Source: an uncultured Clostridia bacterium (lineage in GTDB: Bacteria; Bacillota; Clostridia; Oscillospirales; Ruminococcaceae). Taken from it: a stretch of 13,348 nucleotides of DNA. The translations under genes and the position numbers were made by a program. The stretch covers positions 1 to 13,348 of the forward strand of contig CAMHBE010000022.1 of assembly GCA_946183095.1 (NCBI GenBank). Reading direction: 5' to 3'. The notes beneath the pieces are model-generated. The model did no database searches, was not told the DNA's origin, and was given only the letters and a program-made list of their open reading frames with translations. Below, piece after piece: positions 1 to 7,748 of this stretch. Numbering within the stretch: position 1 is the stretch's first letter; every line of letters begins with the position of its first letter.

Positions 1-744
1 AGGGGCAACGGTCTGCCCTTCATCGGACTGTACGGCGCTTGCTCCACCATGGCGGAAAGCCTTGCAATGGCATCCGTGTTCATCGACAACGGCATAGGGA
101 AATACTGCGGGGCGCTGACATCGTCGCATTTCTGTTCCGCGGAACGGCAGTTCAGGTTTCCGGAAACCTACGGCGGTCAGCGTCCCCCGACCTCACAGTG
201 GACGGCTACGGCGAGCGGCTGCGTGATAGTCGGACAGCACTCCGCTCCTCCCTACATCCGCTCCGTAACGATAGGAACGGTCATCGACATGGGCATAAAG
301 GACGCGAACAACATGGGCGCCGCAATGGCACCCGCCGCGTATGATACACTGAAAAAGCACTTTGCGGACACGAACACCTCCCCCGATGACTACGACATGA
401 TAGTTACGGGCGACCTCGGATTTGTGGGCGGCGATCTGCTTCGCGACCTGTTTTTGCAGGACGGCACCGACCTCGGCGATAAATACACCGACTGCGGTAT
501 GCTGCTCTTTGAGCGGGAAAAGCAGGACGTACACGCGGGCGGTTCGGGGTGCGGGTGCAGCGCCTCGGTGCTCTGCGGGCATTTTCTCCCGCAGCTGCAA
601 AAAGGCATACTGCACGACATTCTCTTTACCGCGACAGGCGCGCTGATGTCAACTACGCTGGTGCAGCAGGGCGAGAGCATCCCCGGCATAGCGCACTGCG
701 TTCACATCAGCAGTTCGGGAGAGATCCCGCGAACGGAGGGTTGA
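1..744 (+). CDS. spoVAD: Stage V sporulation protein AD (5'-truncated by window edge)
   Basis: The reading frame is open from base 1, so the N-terminus lies outside the window. About 247 residues are present; the family is usually about 335-340. SpoVAD is the thiolase-fold, dipicolinic-acid-binding subunit of the SpoVA channel, which loads Ca-DPA into the forespore and releases it at germination. Family hallmarks seen: GLYGACSTMAE at about residues 9-19, a mid-protein IGTVIDMGIKDANNMGAAMAPAA stretch, ITGDLG-like VTGDLGFVGG, and the C-terminal GGSGCGCSASVLCG block. An internal ATG at 49 is not the start because conserved sequence continues upstream of it. The stop is 4 bp before spoVAE, and the ribosome site of spoVAE (GGAGGG, 735-740) lies within the last codons, so the two are co-transcribed. 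By family knowledge this operon is under forespore sigma-G control, but its promoter is outside the window. Confidence 0.95.
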   Translation, partial: RGNGLPFIGLYGACSTMAESLAMASVFIDNGIGKYCGALTSSHFCSAERQFRFPETYGGQRPPTSQWTATASGCVIVGQHSAPPYIRSVTIGTVIDMGIKDANNMGAAMAPAAYDTLKKHFADTNTSPDDYDMIVTGDLGFVGGDLLRDLFLQDGTDLGDKYTDCGMLLFEREKQDVHAGGSGCGCSASVLCGHFLPQLQKGILHDILFTATGALMSTTLVQQGESIPGIAHCVHISSSGEIPRTEG

Positions 745-748
745 AAAA

Positions 749-1120
749 ATGGATTATTTGTGGGCATTCATCACAGGCGGTGCATTGTGCGCGGTCGGTC
801 AGCTCCTTATCGACCTGACCGCGATGACACCCGCCCGCATACTTGTGACTTACGTTGTGTCGGGGGTATTCCTCGGCGCGGTGGGAATATACGAGCCGCT
901 CACCGAGTTTGCGGGAGCGGGCGCTACGGTACCCCTGACCGGCTTCGGCTACAACCTCTCGCGGGGAGTGCGTGAAGCCGTAGAAAAAGACGGGCTTATC
1001 GGAGCACTCACCGGCGGGCTGGAAGCCTGTGCGGGCGGTATAGCGGCGGCTGTGCTGTTCGGGCTTCTCGCGGCGGTGATATTCCGCAGGGGAGACAAGA
1101 CCGCAAAACTCGTAAGGTGA
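749..1120 (+). CDS. spoVAE: Stage V sporulation protein AE (SpoVAEb type), membrane subunit of SpoVA channel
   Basis: A 123-residue hydrophobic protein of the usual size for the short SpoVAE. It begins MDYLWAFITGGALCAVGQLL and has several membrane segments: about residues 4-22, 28-48, 50-75 (shorter and glycine-rich) and 90-113. The family-typical VGIYEPLTEFAGAGATVPLTGFGYNL loop lies at about 46-70, and the tail is basic (FRRGDKTAKLVR). It is expected to sit in the forespore inner membrane with SpoVAC/SpoVAD and move Ca-DPA. The ATG has a GGAGGG site 8 bp upstream. No clear terminator follows; the next promoter starts 30 bp after the stop, so some read-through into the downstream defence operon is possible. 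Confidence 0.93.
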   Translation: MDYLWAFITGGALCAVGQLLIDLTAMTPARILVTYVVSGVFLGAVGIYEPLTEFAGAGATVPLTGFGYNLSRGVREAVEKDGLIGALTGGLEACAGGIAAAVLFGLLAAVIFRRGDKTAKLVR

Positions 1121-1150
1121 GCGGATATTGTCACTGTCTTTCATCAGCAC

Positions 1151-1179
1151 TTGAAATAGTCCGTAAAATGTGATATAAT
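1151..1179 (+). promoter_or_regulatory. Sigma-A-type promoter of the Shango-like operon
   Basis: TTGAAA (1151-1156), a 17-bp spacer and a perfect TATAAT (1174-1179). Transcription would start near 1186. This argues against the ATG at 1187 as the start of the first gene, since that mRNA would be leaderless, and favours the starts at 1226/1232. It implies vegetative expression independent of the sporulation operon upstream. Confidence 0.8.
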
Positions 1180-1225
1180 AAATAGAATGTCATATCGCAG
1201 GAATGTCGTGTCGGGGGTGAAAAAG

Positions 1226-3076
1226 GTGGAGATGTCTGAACTTGTGTCATACGCACTGCAAAAATACGGCATCACGCCTGTACCGGACAGACTCGGAGCC
1301 GAGACCGTCATGGTGCTGAACCATCCCGTCACCGGCAGACCCATCGCTTTTCTGATGCGGCAGTGGGACTCCGACAGCGGCACGATGCTGGAATGCTGTG
1401 ATATAAAATGCGGCGCGGACGCTCCCGCCGCTGCTTCGGGGAATTACATCTCCCGCGGAGTGAGAATGCAGAGCGCAAACTGGGTGAACGTTCTTTTCTG
1501 CAGTTCCGCCGATCCGGATGTGGTCTGCGGACTGTTCGACCGCGCGGTAAAAACCGGTGACAGTCACGGATTCACGATAGTGATCGACCCGACTGCGCCT
1601 TTCCGCAAGACCGCGTACAGCGAAACGCCGATACCGTACGCGGACAGCGGCAGCGACCCCGCAAAGAAGCTGATACCGCAGAAATTGAGGCAGCTCAGAC
1701 GAATGTTTGAATACAGCCGCGAGATAACGCGTTCGAGAGCGGAGGCGTTCTATAAACAGGCAGTCTTCATGAAGGACTACGAAGACGATGTACAGTGGGA
1801 AGGCGCTTTTTCATGCGCATATCCTTCCTACAGCGACCTTACGACCGTTCAGCTCCGCGGATACTTCACATGGCGGACTGCCGTGAGAAAGGGCGAATAC
1901 GGGGAGATCCCCGCATCCGCCGCATACATATATATCTACGAACTGCTAAACGGGATAGGCGCGGATTCGCCCGCCGACATCCTGCAAAAGCTGAAAGACT
2001 TTGAGAAAGGCTTCATCGACGCGGGATATGGGACAGAACAGATGCGAAACGATCTGCGAAGGTGGCGTTTCGAGCTTGCCGTGATAAGCGGCTTCCCCGC
2101 CGACACTATACTGCACGATATCTCGCCGGATATAGCTCAGACGGACGAAAACCTGCTGATACTAAAAGAGCCTGCCGGACACACCGACGAGGAAGTTGCG
2201 GGGGCAATGCGCTTCTTCGGCGGTAAAAAATATGACAGCGCCGCGAAATACCATCACGACAAAGCCGACCGCCTTTTCAGTGAGATTTGGCGCACAGCCG
2301 TCGCGGATAAACAGCTGCACGGACAGGATGTTTTCACGCGCTGCTTCGGAACAAAGCGTTCGAGGTACTGGTACCCGCTTCAAAACGCGCTTTACTACGA
2401 CTTCCACGCGCCGGGAAACATGACGGTCAGGCTCGGAGAACACCGCACATACGAGCATATCGGTGTGTCGTGGTACGAAACATCGTTCAGCAGCCTTTGC
2501 ATGGACAGCAAGCCTCTTCTGAGTTTCCTGCGCGAAACGGACGCACTGCTGCGGCGGCATTTCCGCACCGGTCATTACCTCAAGGAAAAGAGGAGCGACA
2601 AGTGGGTGGATCCGTTCGTCAATGAAGTGATAAACTCCCTCATCGAAGCCGAACGTGAAGCCGCCCGACCGAAGATAAACATTGATCTCACGGGACTGGA
2701 GAAGATACGCAGCGACGCGCTGGTAACACGCGACAGTCTGCTTACCGAAGAAGAACTTGCGGAAATGCAAACGGCAAACGAGCCTGCACCGCCCGCAGAA
2801 GATACCGCGGAAAACGAGGAGGAGCGCGTAATACCCGATACGCCCGAAATACCGCTGGACGCTGTACATATCGGCATACTGCGGAGGGTATTGCAGGGGC
2901 AGTCCGCCGACGATATCATGAAAAAGGATCACCTTATGCCGTCGATAGCCGCGGACACGATAAACGAAGCGCTGTATGACGAGATAGGCGACACAGTGCT
3001 CGAATGTGAGGACGATAAACTCACGGTCGTGGAGGATTACAGAGAGGACGTTATCCGTTTACTTGGAGGGATATAA
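1226..3076 (+). CDS. sngA: Shango SngA-like protein: YjbR/MmcQ-like domain + TerB_N + TerB_C
   Basis: First gene of a three-gene operon matching the Shango anti-phage system. About 616 residues. Residues 4-108 resemble the YjbR/MmcQ fold: ELVSYALQKYGITP at the start, then a conserved VLNHPVTGRPIAFLM strand pair, and a closing block with W-V-N-V-L-F near residue 87. About 168-297 is TerB_N-like: FYKQAVFMKDYEDD, then YPSYSDLTTVQLRGYFTWR and YIYIYELLNGIG. A middle region (about 298-480) with WYPLQNALYYDF is followed by a TerB_C-like part (about 485-616) with RDSLLTEEEL, a Pro/Glu-rich acidic linker (about 516-536) and a terminal DTVLECEDDKLTVVEDYRED. No signal peptide or membrane segment is seen. 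How SngA works is not known; TerB domains occur in tellurite-resistance and stress gene sets. Start choice: GTG 1226 lies 8 bp after GGGGG of a near-perfect ribosome site (GGGGGTGA, 1213-1220). ATG 1232 is equally possible. ATG 1187 coincides with the predicted transcription start. Confidence 0.82.
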   Translation: MEMSELVSYALQKYGITPVPDRLGAETVMVLNHPVTGRPIAFLMRQWDSDSGTMLECCDIKCGADAPAAASGNYISRGVRMQSANWVNVLFCSSADPDVVCGLFDRAVKTGDSHGFTIVIDPTAPFRKTAYSETPIPYADSGSDPAKKLIPQKLRQLRRMFEYSREITRSRAEAFYKQAVFMKDYEDDVQWEGAFSCAYPSYSDLTTVQLRGYFTWRTAVRKGEYGEIPASAAYIYIYELLNGIGADSPADILQKLKDFEKGFIDAGYGTEQMRNDLRRWRFELAVISGFPADTILHDISPDIAQTDENLLILKEPAGHTDEEVAGAMRFFGGKKYDSAAKYHHDKADRLFSEIWRTAVADKQLHGQDVFTRCFGTKRSRYWYPLQNALYYDFHAPGNMTVRLGEHRTYEHIGVSWYETSFSSLCMDSKPLLSFLRETDALLRRHFRTGHYLKEKRSDKWVDPFVNEVINSLIEAEREAARPKINIDLTGLEKIRSDALVTRDSLLTEEELAEMQTANEPAPPAEDTAENEEERVIPDTPEIPLDAVHIGILRRVLQGQSADDIMKKDHLMPSIAADTINEALYDEIGDTVLECEDDKLTVVEDYREDVIRLLGGI

Positions 3077-3080
3077 AACA

Positions 3081-4409
3081 ATGACAGACAGCAAAAAAGT
3101 TCCGAGACGCATATCACAGACGGTGCTCAACTCGCTGAAAGGCGGCGTTGTACCGCGTATCGGACTTCCATATATAACCGTCGGCAGAAAAAGCGAGATA
3201 GAAGCGCTTCTGCGGGACGTTGACATGATAGCGGACGGCGGCGCGTCATTCCGTTTCATCGTCGGACGCTACGGCAGCGGCAAGAGCTTCCTGCTGCAAA
3301 CGATACGAAACTACGTCATGGACAGGGGATTCATCGTCGCGGATGCCGACCTTTCGCCCGAACGCCGACTTCAAGGCACACGCGGTCAGGGTCTTGCAAC
3401 TTACCGCGAACTGATATCGAACCTTTCCACAAAAACAAAGCCCGAGGGGGGCGCACTCACTCTTGTCCTCGACAGGTGGATAAGCGCGGTGCAGACAGAA
3501 GCCATGCAGGAAAGCGGACTTTCCGCCGGCGATCCTGCGCTCGCGGCTGCGACGGACAGGAAGATATTCGCGGTGACATCATCGGTGAGCGAGCTCGTAC
3601 ACGGCTTTGAATTCGCTAAACTGCTCTCGGCGTATTACCGCGCCTACACAGAGGACGACGACGAGACTAAAGCGAAGGTGGCAAGGTGGTTCCGAGGGGA
3701 GTACACCCTCAAAAGCGAAGCGAGGGAAGCTCTCGGCGTGAGCATCATCATCACCGACGACGACTGGTACGACTACATAAAGCTGTTCGCGGCATTTTTC
3801 CGTCTTGCAGGATATTCGGGACTGATGATAATGGTCGATGAACTCGTGAACCTCTACAAGATAGTAAACACCGTCACCCGCCAGAACAACTACGAAAAAA
3901 TGCTGACTATGTACAACGACGCATTGCAGGGAAAGGCGCGCTACCTCGGCATCATCATGGGCGCTACCCCGCAGGCTCTCGAAGACAAACGCCGCGGCAT
4001 ATTCAGCTATGAAGCGCTGCGTTCGCGTCTCGCGGAGGGGCGTTTCTCAAGACCCGGAACTCGCGACCTCCTCGCACCGGTGATACGGCTCGAACCGCTG
4101 ACGGCTGAAGAAATGCTCGTGCTCTGCGAGAAACTTGCGGATATGCACGCGGGACTGTACGGTTACGAAAACGACATCGGAACGGGCGAGCTCGCCGACT
4201 TCATAAAAGCCGAGTATGAGCGCATAGGTGCCGACACGAACATCACTCCCCGTGAGGTGATACGGGACTTCATAGAACTGCTCGACCTGAAATATCAGCA
4301 TCCGGGCACCGACATCGCGTCGCTGCTGCGGTCGGACGGGTTCACCTACGCGGCATCCGAGGCTGTCTCCGACGACAAGGACGCGGCATTTGCGGAGTTT
4401 GAGATATGA
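3081..4409 (+). CDS. sngB: Shango SngB-like ATPase (BrxD-like, BREX ATP-binding domain)
   Basis: A 442-residue P-loop ATPase of the BrxD/DUF2791 type, second gene of the Shango-like operon. Seen: N-terminal RRISQTVLNSLKGGVVPRIGLPYITVGR, Walker A GRYGSGKS at residues 62-69, Walker B as GLMIMVDE with D253/E254, a sensor-like GIIMGATP (290-297), arginine-rich YEALRSRLAEGRF (about 310-322) that could hold an arginine finger, and a C-terminal helical part with ITPREVIRDFIELL. Such ATPases accompany Lhr-like helicases in BREX and Shango loci and are thought to work with them; the substrate is unknown. ATG 3081 was chosen over an in-frame upstream ATG at 3006 because GGAGGG (3065-3070) precedes it and the 3006 start would overlap sngA by 71 bp. 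The gene starts 4 bp after the sngA stop and ends in an ATGA overlap with sngC, so coupled translation is likely. The ATPase motifs are intact. Confidence 0.88.
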   Translation: MTDSKKVPRRISQTVLNSLKGGVVPRIGLPYITVGRKSEIEALLRDVDMIADGGASFRFIVGRYGSGKSFLLQTIRNYVMDRGFIVADADLSPERRLQGTRGQGLATYRELISNLSTKTKPEGGALTLVLDRWISAVQTEAMQESGLSAGDPALAAATDRKIFAVTSSVSELVHGFEFAKLLSAYYRAYTEDDDETKAKVARWFRGEYTLKSEAREALGVSIIITDDDWYDYIKLFAAFFRLAGYSGLMIMVDELVNLYKIVNTVTRQNNYEKMLTMYNDALQGKARYLGIIMGATPQALEDKRRGIFSYEALRSRLAEGRFSRPGTRDLLAPVIRLEPLTAEEMLVLCEKLADMHAGLYGYENDIGTGELADFIKAEYERIGADTNITPREVIRDFIELLDLKYQHPGTDIASLLRSDGFTYAASEAVSDDKDAAFAEFEI

Positions 4410-6640
4410 ATGTTTTTGAAAGGTATTCTCCGTTTATACAGGACTACATCTACAGGTGCGGCTGGAAAAGCCTTCGGGGTGTTCAGAACGCAGCAGGTGA
4501 AGCGATATTCGGTACGGACGAGAATGTGCTGATATGCGCATCTACAGCGTCGGGAAAGACCGAAGCCGCCTTCTTCCCGATACTGACGCTGCTTGACGAG
4601 AAGCCGTCCTCGACCGTGGGAGTGCTGTACATCGCGCCGCTGAAAGCGCTGATAAACGACCAGTTCGGACGGCTGAACGAACTGTGCGAAGATGAGGGGA
4701 TCCCCGTGTACAGGTGGCACGGGGACGCTTCACAGTCAAAAAAAAGAAAGCTCCTGCGAAAGCCGGAGGGGATATTGCAGATAACCCCGGAATCGCTGGA
4801 GTCGCTGATGATAAACAAGCACATGGAGATACCCTCGCTGTTCGGCGACCTGCGGTTCATCGTCATCGACGAGATACACTCGCTGCTGCGCGCGGACAGA
4901 GGGTTGCAGACATTCTGTCTTATCGAGCGCCTTTGCAGGCTCGCAGGGTGTACACCCCGAAGAGTGGGACTTTCCGCGACTATCGGCGACCCCGAAGCTG
5001 CCGGAAAATTCCTCGCGGCAGGCAGCGGCAAAGGTACCGTGATACCGTCGTTCGAGTCTGGCAGGGAAGTATGGCGGCTCAGCATGGAGCACTTCTACAA
5101 CAGCGCTCCACAAGCCGACGAGGGAAAGAAGATGCTCGCCATAACGCCGGTTCCCGAAACTCCCACCGATACCGCTCCGAAAGCCGCCGACCCCGGCATA
5201 GGTTACATCTTCGAGCATACGAGGGGAAAGAAATGCCTTATCTTCACCAACTCCCGCGAGGAGTGTGAAGCAGTATGCCAGCAACTGCGGCAATACTGCG
5301 AAGCGAACGGCGAACCCGACCGTTTTCTGATCCACCACGGCAACCTCTCCGCGTCCTACCGCGAGAGCGCCGAAGAGGACATGAAGGACGATGATTCTCT
5401 GCTGTCCGTATGCGCTACCGCGACGCTCGAACTCGGCATTGATATCGGGCGGCTCGAACGGGCATTCCACGTTGACGCGCCTTTCACCGTTTCCGGTTTT
5501 TTGCAGCGAATGGGCAGGACGGGACGGCGCGGCGATCCGTCGGAAATGTGGTTCGTTATGCGCGAGGAACACTGGGAAGCCCGCGCTATGCTCCCGGACA
5601 CTATACCGTGGTATCTGATACAGGGGATAGCGCTGGTGCAGCTCTACATTGAAGAGCGTTTCGTGGAACCGCCCCGCACCGACCGCCGCCCATACAGTCT
5701 GCTGTACCACCAGACAATGAGCACTCTCGCATCCTGCGGTGAAATGACGGCTGGGGAACTCGCGTCACGGGTGCTGACACTGAACTGTTTCCGCAATATC
5801 ACACAGGCGGACTACAAGCTGCTGCTGCGGCATCTCATAGACATCGACCATATAAACAGGACGGAAAACGGCGGGCTTATCGTCGGACTGACCGGAGAAC
5901 GCATAGTGAACAGCTACAAGTTCTACGCGGTCTTTCAGGAGAATGTCGAGTACACCGTCCACTCCGGCTCTGAGCAGCTCGGCACCATAGTAAAGCCGCC
6001 GCCCGTGGGTGACAAGATAGCGATAGCCGGCAGAGTGTGGGTGGTGGAGGAAGTTGACCACCGGCGCCGCGATGTGTACTGCACGCTCGTAAAGGGGAAC
6101 ATCCCCGCATACTTCGGCGACTGCGCGGGCGATATCCACACCCGCATACTTGAGCGGATGTACGGGGTGCTGAACGAGGACAAGCCGTACCCGTATCTTA
6201 TGAAGCACGCGGTATGCAGGCTCGCCGACGCGCGTGACGCTTTCCGCAGATCCGCGATGTGCAGTCAGCCGCTCGTGCATCTCGGCGGGAAGATGTGGGC
6301 GCTGTTCCCGTGGCTCGGCAGCTACGCTTTCCTTGCAATGGAGCGTTTTCTGAAACTGCGCTGCGGTCAGCGTCTCGGACTGAAAGGCTTGCAGTCGTCG
6401 CGTCCGTACTATATGCAGTTCACGATGCAGGCGACCCCGGAGGCATTCTACGCGATAGTCTGCGATGAAGCCGCAAGGGACTTCGACCCTCTGGAACTTG
6501 TCTATCCGAACGAGGTGCCGGTATTCGAGAAATACGACGAGTATGTGCCCGAAGAACTTGTGCGCAAGGGCTTCGCTTACGGGGTGCTTGACATCGACGG
6601 GATGAAGCGGCGCGTCACTTCATGGGGGAAATATATATAA
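4406..6640 (+). CDS. sngC: Shango SngC-like DEIH-box helicase (BrxHI/Lhr-like, superfamily 2)
   Basis: A 744-residue superfamily 2 helicase with all core motifs intact. Motif I is ASTASGKT (45-52); Ia is YIAPLKALINDQ (75-86); Ib is TPESLES (127-133); II is the DEIH box (155-158); III is SAT (190-192); IV is LIFTNSREECE (278-288); V is ATATLELGIDIG (337-348); VI is QRMGRTGRRG (367-376). The region from about 390 resembles the winged-helix and Lhr-type C-terminal part. By family it should translocate on or unwind nucleic acid using ATP; in Shango it is the third component with the TerB protein and the BrxD-like ATPase. The start is the ATG of an ATGA overlap with sngB. The stop is only 3 bp from the stop of the convergent repressor gene. 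Confidence 0.9.
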   Translation: MNVFERYSPFIQDYIYRCGWKSLRGVQNAAGEAIFGTDENVLICASTASGKTEAAFFPILTLLDEKPSSTVGVLYIAPLKALINDQFGRLNELCEDEGIPVYRWHGDASQSKKRKLLRKPEGILQITPESLESLMINKHMEIPSLFGDLRFIVIDEIHSLLRADRGLQTFCLIERLCRLAGCTPRRVGLSATIGDPEAAGKFLAAGSGKGTVIPSFESGREVWRLSMEHFYNSAPQADEGKKMLAITPVPETPTDTAPKAADPGIGYIFEHTRGKKCLIFTNSREECEAVCQQLRQYCEANGEPDRFLIHHGNLSASYRESAEEDMKDDDSLLSVCATATLELGIDIGRLERAFHVDAPFTVSGFLQRMGRTGRRGDPSEMWFVMREEHWEARAMLPDTIPWYLIQGIALVQLYIEERFVEPPRTDRRPYSLLYHQTMSTLASCGEMTAGELASRVLTLNCFRNITQADYKLLLRHLIDIDHINRTENGGLIVGLTGERIVNSYKFYAVFQENVEYTVHSGSEQLGTIVKPPPVGDKIAIAGRVWVVEEVDHRRRDVYCTLVKGNIPAYFGDCAGDIHTRILERMYGVLNEDKPYPYLMKHAVCRLADARDAFRRSAMCSQPLVHLGGKMWALFPWLGSYAFLAMERFLKLRCGQRLGLKGLQSSRPYYMQFTMQATPEAFYAIVCDEAARDFDPLELVYPNEVPVFEKYDEYVPEELVRKGFAYGVLDIDGMKRRVTSWGKYI

Positions 6641-6643
6641 GTA

Positions 6644-7288
6644 TTACAGCTTTTTGCTGACTTCAACAACGAGACCGACGACCCTTACATCGTTGGTCTC
6701 TTCGTTTTCAAAGCGCCTTACCGGGTAATACGGATTGACCGAGTGCAGCTCCAGCCAGCTGCTGCGCCCGCCGCGTGCGCGTCCGTATTTGATGCGCTTT
6801 ACATACGCCTCGTCACCTATCATGACTACGGCGACACTGCCGCTCTCAACGCAGTCAAGCCGCTTTACAAGTATCCTGTCGCCGTTTTCGATCATCGGTG
6901 CCATGCTGTCGCCCTTGACGTTTATCCAGAGGTACTCGTCCTTTTCGCCGGGATGCTCGATGTATGTTGGGATGTAGCACATGACACGGCTGTCGGCGTA
7001 AGCTCCGAAACCCGCGCTCGCGCTGTCGAACACGGGGACTTTGAAGATGTTTTCCGCGATGAACTCCGCGTTCGCCTGCTCCGACATACCGAGGATATAC
7101 TCCCGGGACGTTTCCAGCCCCTCCGCGAGAATGTTCAGCTTATCCAGCGGGATATTCCCGATGTTCCCCGTCTCATAGCGCTGCAGGGTCGAGCGGGCTA
7201 TGCCTGTTCTGTCGGCAAGCTGCTGATACGAGAGTTTGAGCTCTTTTCTGCGCTGTTTTATACGCTGCGCCGCTGACATCATATCCAT
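6644..7288 (-). CDS. CI/LexA-like repressor: XRE helix-turn-helix + S24 autoprotease
   Basis: 214 residues. Residues 6-65 form an XRE-type DNA-binding domain (RIKQRRKELKLSYQQLADRTGIARSTLQRYETG), as in phage repressors, not the winged helix of true LexA. Residues 82-214 are a peptidase S24 domain with a probable self-cleavage site A92-G93 (SASAGFG), the catalytic serine in GDSM (S128) and the lysine in YVKRI (K164). All elements for RecA-stimulated self-cleavage are present, so it likely acts as a DNA-damage-sensitive repressor, presumably of its own promoter and of the divergent operon. ATG 7288 has GAGGT about 6 bp upstream. It could control a lost prophage, or the neighbouring zinc-ribbon/DUF1492 pair. 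Family assignment is firm; targets are inferred. Confidence 0.9.
   Translation of the reverse strand: MDMMSAAQRIKQRRKELKLSYQQLADRTGIARSTLQRYETGNIGNIPLDKLNILAEGLETSREYILGMSEQANAEFIAENIFKVPVFDSASAGFGAYADSRVMCYIPTYIEHPGEKDEYLWINVKGDSMAPMIENGDRILVKRLDCVESGSVAVVMIGDEAYVKRIKYGRARGGRSSWLELHSVNPYYPVRRFENEETNDVRVVGLVVEVSKKL
6671..6708 (+). terminator. Probable Shango operon terminator inside the convergent repressor gene
   Basis: GAGACCGACG (6671-6680) pairs with CGTTGGTCTC (6691-6700) over 10 bp with one G-U pair and a 10-base loop, followed by TTCGTTTT. It lies 31 bp past the sngC stop, within the 3' coding end of the minus-strand repressor. No other terminator fits between the two genes. The T run is interrupted, so efficiency is uncertain. 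Confidence 0.6.
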
Positions 7289-7328
7289 AATAGTACCTCA
7301 CTTTCGGCATTATCCGTTACTTTTCTAC

Positions 7329-7357
7329 ATTATACCACATCTTTCCCGAAAATGCAA
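7329..7357 (-). promoter_or_regulatory. Promoter of the S24 repressor gene
   Basis: On the minus strand, TTGCAT (plus 7352-7357), a 17-bp spacer and TATAAT (plus 7329-7334). The gene's ATG is about 40 bp downstream. The spacer and -10 sequence nearly repeat those of the divergent promoter. Confidence 0.75.
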
Positions 7358-7448
7358 CAGTTTTTCAAAATAAAATGAAAAAATTGCGGAAATGGGTTGA
7401 CATTTGAGGAAAAATGTGGTAATATATAGTTGTCCCAAAAATGCAACA
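7333..7448. promoter_or_regulatory. Candidate operators in the divergent control region
   Basis: Two repeat families are visible. (1) An inverted pair: TACCACATCTTTCC (7333-7346) and GGAAAAATGTGGTA (7408-7421) match at 13 of 14 positions, each covering the spacer/-10 edge of one promoter. (2) A direct pair, CCCRAAAATGCAACA (7345-7359 and 7434-7448), matches at 14 of 15. One copy overlaps the repressor's -35, the other lies just after the -10 of the rightward promoter. Positions suit binding by the adjacent repressor; this is inference. Confidence 0.5.
7397..7425 (+). promoter_or_regulatory. Promoter of the zinc-ribbon / DUF1492 operon
   Basis: TTGACA (7397-7402), a 17-bp spacer and TAATAT (7420-7425). 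It is divergent from the repressor promoter. The leader to the first ATG is about 60 bases. Confidence 0.75.
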
Positions 7449-7490
7449 TAAGCTGTCGGCATATCCCCCGGCGGCGGCGGAAGGAGGAAT

Positions 7491-7715
7491 ATGTACCAAT
7501 GCAGTGAATGCGGAACTATCAGTGAGACGGCATTGCCCGTATATGATGAGCTCGGCGTGACCGCGAAAAGGTGTGTGTACTGCGGCAGCAGTGAGATACG
7601 CGTGATCGGAGCCGAATGCAGCGTGTGCGGCAGAGCAATGTTCAGAGGAGAAACAGCGTTCGAGGCAGGAAATATGCTGATATGCCGAAAATGCGCGGAA
7701 GAAGTGACGGTATAG
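7491..7715 (+). CDS. Small four-CxxC zinc-ribbon protein, function unknown
   Basis: 74 residues with four CxxC pairs (C4/C7, C28/C31, C43/C46, C65/C68), enough to bind two zinc ions as tandem ribbons. There is no signal peptide or other domain. The ATG follows a strong AAGGAGG (7481-7487) with 3 bp spacing, and a promoter and candidate operator lie just upstream, so it is a real gene despite its size. It is the first gene of a two-gene unit opposite the S24 repressor. A nucleic-acid or protein-binding accessory role is possible, but I do not recognise a named family. Confidence 0.75.
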   Translation: MYQCSECGTISETALPVYDELGVTAKRCVYCGSSEIRVIGAECSVCGRAMFRGETAFEAGNMLICRKCAEEVTV

Positions 7716-7748
7716 GAACAGAAAAATGACAGGAGGCGTACCCGTCGG

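Noticed and set aside
3081..6640. Partial BREX system
   Set aside because: BrxD- and BrxHI-like genes are present, but no PglX, PglZ or BrxC is seen and a TerB gene leads the operon, which fits Shango.
6644..7288. Calling the S24 protein LexA
   Set aside because: The DNA-binding part is XRE-type, as in phage CI repressors, not the LexA winged helix.
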